From NCBI GenBank assembly GCA_965250205.1, contig CBDFNK010000021.1, positions 62,001-126,000 on the forward strand: a stretch of 64,000 bases of DNA. Direction: 5' to 3'. The DNA comes from JAHZKN01 sp965250205. GTDB lineage: Bacteria > Pseudomonadota > Alphaproteobacteria > Rhizobiales > Hyphomicrobiaceae. The first letter of the stretch is position 1. Each line of letters opens with the position of its first letter. Below are positions 53,806 through 62,184 of the stretch, in pieces. The notes under the pieces were generated by a model. The model ran no database searches and had not been told where the DNA came from. It saw only the letters and a program-made list of their open reading frames with translations. Position numbers and translations under genes: made by a program.

Positions 53806-56619
53806 TTACTTTGGCTCCTTCACCTTGTTCGCCAACGTTTTGAGATCATAAAGCGCATCAAGTGCAGCACGCGGTGACATGTCGTCAACATTGAGGCTTT
53901 CTAATCGTTCTGTCACGGGACAAGACCGCACAGTGCTATCTGCTTCCTCGCCACCCTGGGCGGATTGAAACAACGGCAGATCATTGAGCTTTTCAGTACC
54001 GTCAGCTGTCCCGTCACGACGTGCTTCCAATCGCTTGAGAACTTCGCGAGCCCGCTTGATCACCGGTTTTGGAAGACCTGCAAGCTTTGCGACCTGAACA
54101 CCGTACGACCGGTCCGCTGCGCCTGACTTAACTTTATGTAGGAACACAATGTCGTCGCGCCATTCTTTTACATCCATCGTCACATTGGTGACGTTGTCCA
54201 AACGGTCGGCGAGGATGGTCATTTCATGGTAGTGGGTTGCAAAAAGTGTCCGGCACTGAACAACATCATGCAGGTATTCTACTGCCGCCCAGGCAATCGA
54301 TAAGCCATCATAGGTTGCTGTACCGCGACCAATTTCGTCCAGAATGACCAACGAACGATCACTGGCCTGATTGAGAATGCCAGCGGTCTCAATCATTTCG
54401 ACCATGAAGGTTGAGCGGCCACGGGCCAAATCATCGGCCGCACCGACACGTGAGAACACGCGGTCTATGACCCCGATAGTGGCCTCCTGTGCTGGCACAA
54501 AAGATCCCATCTGAGCGATGACCGCGATCAACGCATTTTGGCGCAGAAAAGTTGACTTGCCAGCCATATTGGGACCAGTAACCAACCACAATCTGGCTGC
54601 CGTTGTTTCATCAAACCCATTTGGCGCCACATCATCACTGCCAAGTTTGCAATCGTTTTCAATGAACGGGGATGCGTTCTCTTTTCGCAACGCCTGTTCG
54701 ACAACCGGGTGGCGGCCGCCGACGATGTTAAACGCACGATTGACCTCAATACGCGGGCGAACATAGCCCTCGATATGCGCCACCTCGGCTAACGCTGTGA
54801 CATGATCAAGCACGCCGAGCGCTGTCGCAAGATCCGAAAGGCCTGCTTCTTCTGCCTTCACGGTCTCCACTAAGTCGGAGAAAATTTCATTCTCAAGCTG
54901 TAATGCACGCTCTGCTGCAGACGCGATCCGACCTTCAATTTTCGTCAGTTCGATTGTTGTAAAACGCATGGCATTGGCCATGGTCTGCTTATGATGAAAG
55001 GTCTCACTCAGCGGTGGCTCAAGAAATGCTTTGCTATTGGCCTGTGTCACTTCAAGAAAATAGCCAATGACGTTGTTATGGCGGATCTTCAGCGTTTTAA
55101 TGTCGGTTTGAGTGATGTATTGCACCTCAAGGGAGGCCATAACCTGGCGGCTGTCATCTCTTAGCGCGCGCGCCTCATCAAGGTCGGCATTGTATCCTTG
55201 CGCAACAAAGCCGCCATCGCGCTTGAGGTGTGGTGGCGCATCAATCAACGCCGCGTCGAGTTTGTCTTTAAGCTCACTGCCCGCAACAACTAAGCGCGCC
55301 ACTAAACGGGCCAACCCTTCAGGCAACCCTATCGCATCAGGGCTTTCATGCAGTGCGTTTGCACAAGCAGATGCTATTTTCAAACCGTCACGAATGCCCG
55401 CCAAATCCCTCGGCCCACCCCGGCCAAATGAAAGCCGTGACATCGCGCGGGCAACATCAGGCGTCCCCAGCAAAGTTTTACGCACGGTCTCGCGTAACTG
55501 TTGGTGGTCAATCAAGTAGGCCACATCATCAAGGCGTGTTTCAATTTCTTGGGCGTCAACGATAGGGCTTGCCAGACGAGCAGAAAGCTCCCTGGCACCG
55601 GCACCTGTCACCGTGCGATCAATAGCATCCAGTAGGCTGCCGCGTTTCTCGCCATTGGTTGCGCGAATGAGTTCTAGACTGGCGCGACTTGCCGCATCGA
55701 TCAACAATGCATCACTCTGACCAACAATGCGTGGCGGACGCAGCACCGGGCGTTTGCCAATTTGCGTTAAATCAACGTAGCGCAGCAAGCTACCGACAGC
55801 GGCCAGCATCGGTCGTGAAAATGATCCAAAGCCCTGCAGATCAGAAACGCCGAGTTGCTCCTTGAGTTGGCGTTCACCTGATAGGGAATCAAAAGACGGT
55901 GTCGGAACAGACGTCGGTGCCGCACCTGCAACCGTAATCCATTGTGAGACGCCCGGGTCAGCCAATAGGACCTCTGCAGCAATAACTTCACTCGGTGATA
56001 GGCGAATAAGTTCACCCGGCAAATCACGGCCTTCTATTTCACCGACCTCAAATTCACCTGTTGAGATATCAACGGACGCGATCGCCAAACTGTCATCGCG
56101 CTCAATCAGTGACCTGGCGTCGTGCCTCGACCCACCTTTATCCTTGGCAACGGCAAACAGCGCTGTCAGAAAATTACGGGTGCTTGAGTCTAACAATGCG
56201 TCTTCTGTCAACGTTCCGGGCGTCACCAAGCGCACGACATCACGATGGACAACAGCTTTAGACCCACGCTTGCGCGCTTCAGCAGGGTCTTCCAACTGCT
56301 CGCAAACCGCAACGCGATAGCCTTGCTTGATCAACTTTTGTAGATACTCGTCTGACTTGTGAACCGGCACACCACACATGGCGACATCTTCACCAAGGTG
56401 TTTGCCGCGCTTGGTCAGCACAATGCCAAGCGCTTTCGCGGCAACTTCGGCGTCCTCAAAAAAAAGCTCGTAGAAATCGCCCATCCGGTACCACAGCAAA
56501 CTATCCGGATTGGCGGCCTTGATCTCGAGGTATTGCGCCATAGACGGCGTGGCACCCTCAGCAGACCGCACAGGGGCTGGTTTGGTGTTGCTTTGCGATG
56601 TCTTTGATTGGGCACTCAC
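53806..56619 (-). CDS. mutS: DNA mismatch repair protein MutS
   Basis: 937 residues, a little long because of a 25-residue N-terminal extension. Mismatch reading motif YRMGDFYELFFEDA (Phe-x-Glu), Walker A GPNMAGKSTFLRQNAL, and the Walker B area SLVILDEIGRGTATYDG are intact. The C-terminal end matches the tetramer-forming region. It binds mismatches and recruits MutL. Two single-base frameshifts elsewhere in the window are not explained by a visible defect here. Confidence 0.98.
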   Translation of the reverse strand: MSAQSKTSQSNTKPAPVRSAEGATPSMAQYLEIKAANPDSLLWYRMGDFYELFFEDAEVAAKALGIVLTKRGKHLGEDVAMCGVPVHKSDEYLQKLIKQGYRVAVCEQLEDPAEARKRGSKAVVHRDVVRLVTPGTLTEDALLDSSTRNFLTALFAVAKDKGGSRHDARSLIERDDSLAIASVDISTGEFEVGEIEGRDLPGELIRLSPSEVIAAEVLLADPGVSQWITVAGAAPTSVPTPSFDSLSGERQLKEQLGVSDLQGFGSFSRPMLAAVGSLLRYVDLTQIGKRPVLRPPRIVGQSDALLIDAASRASLELIRATNGEKRGSLLDAIDRTVTGAGARELSARLASPIVDAQEIETRLDDVAYLIDHQQLRETVRKTLLGTPDVARAMSRLSFGRGGPRDLAGIRDGLKIASACANALHESPDAIGLPEGLARLVARLVVAGSELKDKLDAALIDAPPHLKRDGGFVAQGYNADLDEARALRDDSRQVMASLEVQYITQTDIKTLKIRHNNVIGYFLEVTQANSKAFLEPPLSETFHHKQTMANAMRFTTIELTKIEGRIASAAERALQLENEIFSDLVETVKAEEAGLSDLATALGVLDHVTALAEVAHIEGYVRPRIEVNRAFNIVGGRHPVVEQALRKENASPFIENDCKLGSDDVAPNGFDETTAARLWLVTGPNMAGKSTFLRQNALIAVIAQMGSFVPAQEATIGVIDRVFSRVGAADDLARGRSTFMVEMIETAGILNQASDRSLVILDEIGRGTATYDGLSIAWAAVEYLHDVVQCRTLFATHYHEMTILADRLDNVTNVTMDVKEWRDDIVFLHKVKSGAADRSYGVQVAKLAGLPKPVIKRAREVLKRLEARRDGTADGTEKLNDLPLFQSAQGGEEADSTVRSCPVTERLESLNVDDMSPRAALDALYDLKTLANKVKEPK

Positions 56620-56763
56620 TGCCTGATGCCACCTTCATGCGCCATGTGTTAAACCGGCCCAATATCACGTTTGGGCAATCCTCAATTCCGGTCCCATTGG
56701 GGTCAGAATAATATATCCCAAGCCTGGAATGGCACCAAAGTCCAAGAGTATGCCTCACCTTTA

Positions 56764-56856
56764 ATCAAACGCAGATAAGATGCTCTAACACTTTAAACAC
56801 TTTAGAATAGAGCATCCTGCTTTCAATCGAGCCCAATTAAAAGCAGTTTGATCTAG
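56764..56856 (+). repeat. Type B repeat, copy 3 (degenerate)
   Basis: AATCAAACGCAG..GCTCTAAC, GAATAGAGCATCCTGC.. and AAAAGCAGTTTGATCTAG follow the same order as 21511-21630. It sits in the 360-base divergent gap between mutS and maeB, which otherwise holds both promoters but no gene. Confidence 0.65.
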
Positions 56857-56979
56857 CGCGCGCCAATGCCCTGTTGAGTCCCAGCCACGCACCACCTATC
56901 ATGGCCGCTGAAACCTTCTCAGGTAATGGTCCGTGCCACCTGCACCTGCCTAACCTGTCATTTACACGCCATAGGGACC

Positions 56980-59250
56980 ATGAAAAGCAAATTTGCAACT
57001 GCGCACGTCACAGCGCAAGATGCCCTACGCTTTCACGCACAGGGCAAGCCCGGAAAACTCGAAATTACGCCAACCAAGCCGCTCGCCACCCAGCGCGATC
57101 TGTCGCTCGCCTATTCGCCTGGTGTTGCAGCTCCCGTCGAGGCGATTGCTGAAGATGCCTCTGCGGCCTACCAGTACACCAACAAGGGCAATCTGGTTGC
57201 TGTCGTCTCCAATGGAACAGCGATTCTCGGCCTCGGCAATCTTGGTGCCCTGGCGTCAAAGCCGGTCATGGAAGGCAAAGGCGCGCTGTTTAAGCGCTTT
57301 GCCGATATCGACGGCATTGACCTTCTCGTTGACACAGAAGACGTTGATGCCTTCGTCAATTCTGTACGCTATCTTGGCGCCTCATTCGGCGGCATCAATC
57401 TTGAAGACATCAAAGCACCCGACTGCTTTTTGATCGAAGAGCAATTGAAAGAATTGCTTGATATTCCGGTGTTTCACGATGATCAACACGGCACGGCAAT
57501 TATCGCAGCTGCAGGCTTCCTCAACGCCGTAAAACTCACCAAGCGCAATATCAAGGACGTGACATTGGTGGTCAATGGTGCAGGGGCTGCCGCGATCGCC
57601 TGTCTCAACCTATTGTGCACAATGGGTGTGCAAAAAAAGAATGTCATTCTATGTGACACCAAAGGCGTCATCTATCGTGGCCGCAAGGCCGGCATCAATC
57701 AGTGGAAGTCTACCTACCAATCCGACACCGACGCCCGCACGCTTGCAGACGCGCTGAAAGGGGCAGATGCTTTTTTTGGACTATCTGTCAAAGGCGCAGT
57801 CACACAAGACATGGTTGCGTCCATGGCCACAAATCCGATTATTTTTGCCATGGCCAACCCCGATCCCGAGATCTCACCAGAAGATGTGAAAGCGGTACGT
57901 TCAGATGCCATCATGGCAACGGGCCGCTCTGACTACCCCAACCAAATCAATAATGTCCTCGGCTTTCCCTTTATTTTCCGCGGTGCACTTGATGTGCAGG
58001 CCTCAACCATCAATGAAGAGATGAAGATCGCGGCCGCTGAGGCATTGGCGACATTGGCGCAGGCCGAAGTGCCGGATGAAGTGACCAAGGCATTTCATGG
58101 TCGACGCCCTACTTTTGGGCCGGAGTACATTATTCCTGCGCCGTTCGATCCGCGGTTGATATCTCACGTGCCACCTGCGGTTGCTAAAGCAGCTATGGAG
58201 TCGGGCGTCGCCCGCATGCCGATTGTCGACATGGACGCCTATGAAGCCCGCCTCAATGCCAGGCTCAATCCGGTTACCGGCTGGCTACAATCAACATTTG
58301 ATACAGTGCGCAAAAACCCCAAGCGGGTCATCTTTGCAGAAGGCGAAGATCCAGCCATTATTCGTGCAGCAATAGCCTATCTTGCCCAGGGTTTTGGCGC
58401 ACCTATCCTCGTTGGCAGCAAGGACGTGGTTGCAGAACGCTTTGCTGAAGTTGGCATTAAAATGCCTGATGAAATTGAAGTGCATGACATCAGCACCTCA
58501 CCCTACGCCGAACCATTCACAGACAAGCTTTATGAGCGCATGCAGCGCCGTGGTCTTCTGTATCGCGATTGTGCCAGGCTTGTGCGCAATGAACGTAATG
58601 TGTTTTCTGCACTGATGGTCACCAATGGCCATGCCGATGCAATGATATCAGGCGCGACGCGCAGTTGGACCAGTGTGTTCAGAGATGTCCGGCGGGTCAT
58701 TGATCCACACCCTAATCGTGAAATGATCGGCGTCAGCCTCGCATTATGTCGTGGCCGCGCAGTGCTGATTGCCGATACCAGCGTGCACAACATGCCAACG
58801 CCTGAAGAACTGGCCAACATTGCCGAGGAATCAGCACGTGCGGCACGTAATTTTGGCTTAGAGCCGCGCGTTGCCCTGCTTGCCTACTCTAATTTTGGCA
58901 ATCCACGCGGGGAACGGTCCGATGAAGTGCGCGAAGCCGTTTCAATTCTCGATTCGCGCAACGTGGATTTTGAATACGATGGCGACATGGCCGCCGATGT
59001 TGCCCTCAATCCAGACTTGATGGCGCACTATCCATTCTGCCGCTTGACTGACACAGCCAACGTTTTAATCATGCCCGCCTTCCACGCCGCAGCCATCTCA
59101 ACCAAGATGTTGCGCGAGTTGGGTGGGGCCACTGTGATGGGCCCTCTTCTCGTTGGTCTGGAGCATTCGGTACAAATCTGCACACTGGGCGCGCTCGACG
59201 CTGACATTATGAATCTGGCTGCCCTTGCGGCCTACAATATTGGCGATTGA
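56980..59250 (+). CDS. maeB: NADP-dependent malic enzyme with phosphotransacetylase-like domain
   Basis: 756 residues from ATG 56980, preceded by TAGGGA. An upstream ATG at 56926 adds an unlikely Cys-rich leader. Residues 1-430 are malic enzyme (SLAYSPGVAAPV, VVNGAGAAAIACLNLL for NADP binding). Residues about 440-756 are a phosphate acetyltransferase-like domain that is regulatory in this class. It decarboxylates malate to pyruvate and makes NADPH, feeding growth on C4 acids. It faces away from mutS. Confidence 0.95.
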   Translation: MKSKFATAHVTAQDALRFHAQGKPGKLEITPTKPLATQRDLSLAYSPGVAAPVEAIAEDASAAYQYTNKGNLVAVVSNGTAILGLGNLGALASKPVMEGKGALFKRFADIDGIDLLVDTEDVDAFVNSVRYLGASFGGINLEDIKAPDCFLIEEQLKELLDIPVFHDDQHGTAIIAAAGFLNAVKLTKRNIKDVTLVVNGAGAAAIACLNLLCTMGVQKKNVILCDTKGVIYRGRKAGINQWKSTYQSDTDARTLADALKGADAFFGLSVKGAVTQDMVASMATNPIIFAMANPDPEISPEDVKAVRSDAIMATGRSDYPNQINNVLGFPFIFRGALDVQASTINEEMKIAAAEALATLAQAEVPDEVTKAFHGRRPTFGPEYIIPAPFDPRLISHVPPAVAKAAMESGVARMPIVDMDAYEARLNARLNPVTGWLQSTFDTVRKNPKRVIFAEGEDPAIIRAAIAYLAQGFGAPILVGSKDVVAERFAEVGIKMPDEIEVHDISTSPYAEPFTDKLYERMQRRGLLYRDCARLVRNERNVFSALMVTNGHADAMISGATRSWTSVFRDVRRVIDPHPNREMIGVSLALCRGRAVLIADTSVHNMPTPEELANIAEESARAARNFGLEPRVALLAYSNFGNPRGERSDEVREAVSILDSRNVDFEYDGDMAADVALNPDLMAHYPFCRLTDTANVLIMPAFHAAAISTKMLRELGGATVMGPLLVGLEHSVQICTLGALDADIMNLAALAAYNIGD

Positions 59251-59260
59251 GCTAGGGGTT

Positions 59261-59274
59261 GCTGATTAAGAGTC
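59261..59274 (+). repeat. tRNA-Lys anticodon-arm-like direct repeat, left
   Basis: GCTGATTAAGAGTC, 10 bases after maeB, is identical to 60780-60793. Read on the minus strand it is the 3' anticodon arm of tRNA-Lys(CTT), with nothing else of a tRNA. Together with the right copy it brackets the SDH proteinase gene. Confidence 0.5.
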
Positions 59275-59432
59275 CGAAGGAAAAACAACGATATCAACGA
59301 TGCTTCCCTGTTTTCGCGGCATGTTCACGGTAGTTTGCGGCATTGAATAGTTATAGATTTACTTTGGACAGGGAAATATCCACGCATGCAGTTCAATGGA
59401 AATTCACTCGTGAAAATTAAACCCAAAAAACA

Positions 59433-59464
59433 AAAAAAGCCCCAACAAAACTGTTGGAGCTTTT
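59433..59464. terminator. Intrinsic terminator between maeB and the SDH proteinase gene
   Basis: AAAAGC-C-CCAACA and TGTTGG-A-GCTTTT form a stem with one mismatch around AAAC, with A and T runs on either side. It can serve maeB (plus) and the proteinase (minus). Confidence 0.85.
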
Positions 59465-59509
59465 GCACAAATTAAGAAATACACAATCGGCTAGCAGTCC
59501 ACCAAATTT

Positions 59510-60522
59510 TTATCGTTTCCTTTTTGCACGCTTCGCGGTCGTTGCTTTCTTGGCAGCTTTTTTTGTTTTTCTTGACCGCGCTCCATTGCCGTTCCGATTT
59601 CCTCTGCGAACAGCATCCAGCTCGGTATTGGGCTCTTCGTTTTTGGTGGCGGCTTCATTTTTCTCATCCTCAAACTTACGCGAACTATCCGCCCTAAATA
59701 TGGCATGTGGGCTGCGAACACTGAATGTAATTTGCACGAGTTTGTGAGTTAATTCAGTCAACTTTTCGGTTGGTTGATCTACCCGCACAAATAGGGACTC
59801 CGCTTGCTTTCTGTCAATAATAAAATCGTGCGACGGATAGCCCGACACCAGCTTGTGTACGGCCCTAGAACGGGCGTTTTGGGAGCTTGCAACCAATAAC
59901 TCACCATATTGTGTTGCCACCCTTAAATCACGCAAATCACTGCCAAGGACGTCTGGATTGATCTGCGAATAAACAGGCGACATCACACCAGACACAATTT
60001 GAGTGGCAACCGTAGAGGCACGATCCAGACTTATGTTTCCAGCGCCTTCGGTTTTTACCCGCATCAGAATTCGCTCGAACAACTCAAAGCACTCATCCGC
60101 GAGACCATCAAACGCGGAGCGGACAACCAACCCTGATTTCCTTTCTCCGATCTCATCAGTTTTCAAAAGTTGTACGTCGAGCGGACCGAGCTCTGCGATT
60201 TGGCTCATAAACAGATCGGTTGCCCCTAGAGCAACAAGAGTGCCCGCACTCTTACAGCGTATCGGCACATGCAAATAAAATTTTTCGGATGTATCTTGTA
60301 GTACACGCGCTATTTGAAATGCAGCATTTGCATCGCCCCGTGCGTCGTGAGAATAAGCAAAGAATTCGGCCGATACTTAACTACTTTGTCGTCAACTTGC
60401 ATCGCCTTCACAAGCTTGATGTAACCCGGGCGATCGATGGCGCCGCTATAAACATAAACTCTAGCGTCAAAGTGTTCGGCAACTTCATTTGCTAGATCTT
60501 CGTAGTGACTAGGATCTACCAT
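59510..60522 (-). pseudogene. SDH-family Clp-fold serine proteinase with a one-base frameshift
   Basis: Two frames join into one protein if a G is added in a G-run on the minus strand (plus 60336-60339). The first frame ends LLILTTHG; the other gives GDANAAFQIARVLQ, then CKSAGTLVALGATDLFMS and ELGPLDVQLLKTDE, where Ser of CKSAGT is the likely nucleophile. Repaired length is 337 residues. The C-terminal 50 residues are Lys/Arg-rich (KKAAKKATTAKRAKRKR), perhaps for nucleic-acid contact. It lies between tRNA-Lys-like repeats, so it may have arrived with an integrated element. Substrate is unknown. Confidence 0.75.
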
Positions 60523-60746
60523 TAGCTCTTAAAAATTCCTCTTGAGAGGCACATGCTTAAATTACTCATCTGCCTACATTCCTGTTCCCAATCGCTGATT
60601 GTCAGTCAGCAAGCGTCCAATTGCTCGCCTAACGATGGCCACAGCACGCTGCAAACCGGCTGGGATATGCAGACTAACAGAACAAGAACAGAACGTGAAA
60701 CAGGGAAACATTTTCGCAACTGGGAGGGCTAAGCTCTTGAGATCGT

Positions 60747-60795
60747 TGGTGTGTGCGCAATGATTTGAACCTTGGACCCGCTGATTAAGAGTCAC
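60747..60795 (-). tRNA. tRNA-Lys(CTT) 3' half remnant
   Basis: On the minus strand: GTGACTCTTAATCAGCGGG (anticodon arm, CTT), then CAAGG-TTCAAAT-CATTG (T-arm with one mispair) and an acceptor end GCGCACACACCA. There is no D-arm or 5' acceptor strand. Intact tRNA-Lys genes share this 3' half, the usual target of tyrosine integrases. So this is an attachment-site remnant, not a working tRNA. Confidence 0.75.
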
Positions 60796-60817
60796 GGCAC
60801 CAGCATAAAGCGCCCTA

Positions 60818-61942
60818 TCACGACACTAAACGGCTTTGATGTTCGGTTGGTGCGCCGAAATACTCAAAGTAGCGTGGATTAATTTTCTCAACCGGCAACA
60901 CAATAAGCACGTCGGTTGTGCCGAACTGCGTGTCGATCACAGCACCATCCCCGACAAAGGCACCAAGGCGCAAATATCCCTTGATCAAGGGTGGCATTTG
61001 GCGCATCGCGGCGCGCACATTGATGTTGTCTTTGGCGACGCGATTCATGTCTTGATATAAATGTGCATGGGCAGCACAGCGCCACTCTTCTGGCGCTCTG
61101 GCATGATGATGCAAAAAGCTCAAAGCGAGTGCGTGGGCATCAACGTCGGTGCCCGAAAAACTTGCACAGCCAATCATCACATCAATGTTGTGCTCGCGCA
61201 CATAGGTCCAAAGACCGTGCCAAAGCAATTCCACCGACCGCTTGTTGCGATATGGCTTTAGGACACACGAGCGGCCGAGTTCCATAAACCGATAGTCTGG
61301 AGATTTAGCCCCAACCAATGGTGCAATGTCGTATTCTCCCTGGCTGTAGAACCCTAACGTGCGTACAGCCTGCTCCTGACGCAGCACACGATAGGTGCCA
61401 ACCACTTTGGCACGACGCCCTGTCCGCCACACGTCGCTAGTTTCGCTCGCCCGTGCGTGATCAATAACCAGGAGATGATCACAGATCGCATCATAGGCGT
61501 CATGGTCGCGCTTGCGCATCGTCGCTACCGGCCCGGCCGATGCCGCCATTTCCTGATAAAACACCTGATAGCGTAAGCGCTGTGCCTTGACGATGTCGCG
61601 GCGACCTTGGCCAAGGCGCACTTCAAGGCTACCCATGCGGCCATAACTGTGCACTGATCGGCGGCGCTCAAGTCGGCCTTTTCTAGAGTCGTCTTGGGCC
61701 AATCTTGGCAAGCTAGAAAGCGCGCGCTTGCCAGTCACCTTGTCAAATCCATTGTGGAACAGAAGAGAGTGTTTGCTGGCACGGGCTCGTTGGCGTCGTT
61801 GTAAAATGGTCATTCGTTTTTCCATCATCCAATCGGCCGCTAAGATAGCCGAATCATCAAGAAGGTAAAAACTATAGATCACGACTCCAAGACGGTTTTG
61901 CGACATATCATGGGTTCGAATTGACCGTGTAGGTCTATGCAC
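60818..61942 (-). CDS. OlsB-like GNAT acyltransferase (ornithine lipid synthesis)
   Basis: 374 residues. The core (about 105-355) reads LEVRLGQGRRDIVKAQRLRY, VFYQEMA, KVVGTYRVLRQEQA, FMELGRSCVLKPYRNKRSVE and LLWHGLWTYVREHNIDVMIG, as in OlsB N-acyltransferases and haemolysin-annotated relatives. These transfer a 3-hydroxyacyl chain to ornithine, making lyso-ornithine lipid. The first 90 residues are unconserved and may include a false start; ATGs within codons 39-45 are alternatives. A PlsC-type gene in the window could act as OlsA. Confidence 0.75.
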   Translation of the reverse strand: MHRPTRSIRTHDMSQNRLGVVIYSFYLLDDSAILAADWMMEKRMTILQRRQRARASKHSLLFHNGFDKVTGKRALSSLPRLAQDDSRKGRLERRRSVHSYGRMGSLEVRLGQGRRDIVKAQRLRYQVFYQEMAASAGPVATMRKRDHDAYDAICDHLLVIDHARASETSDVWRTGRRAKVVGTYRVLRQEQAVRTLGFYSQGEYDIAPLVGAKSPDYRFMELGRSCVLKPYRNKRSVELLWHGLWTYVREHNIDVMIGCASFSGTDVDAHALALSFLHHHARAPEEWRCAAHAHLYQDMNRVAKDNINVRAAMRQMPPLIKGYLRLGAFVGDGAVIDTQFGTTDVLIVLPVEKINPRYFEYFGAPTEHQSRLVS

Positions 61943-62080
61943 GTGTTGTTATCGAGAAATTGAGGAAAACGACACAGAACGAAACCTAGACCACGTTCTG
62001 CTTAGGTTGAACCCGTGGGCGTACTCTATCGTTTGGTTTTGGCTTTTTGTTTTGGACCATGTGTCCTGGTGTAAAATCAC

Positions 62081-62136
62081 CCAACACAAGCTTGCGCAGT
62101 GTTGGCCAGACCCAACACAAGCCTGCGCAGTGTTGG
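62081..62136 (+). repeat. Two tandem CCAACAC palindromes
   Basis: Copies at 62081-62105 and 62112-62136 differ by one base and are joined by CCAGAC, which also follows the second copy, giving a 31-bp direct repeat. Matches the single copy at 21547-21571. The 61943-62184 gap has no gene. Confidence 0.9.
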
Positions 62137-62184
62137 CCAGACCGACCACCACTTTTGGCTCGAACATGACCTAGCTAGCAACTG

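Noticed and set aside
59261..59274. tRNA-Lys gene after maeB
   Set aside because: Only 14 bases match the anticodon arm; no other tRNA arm can be formed.
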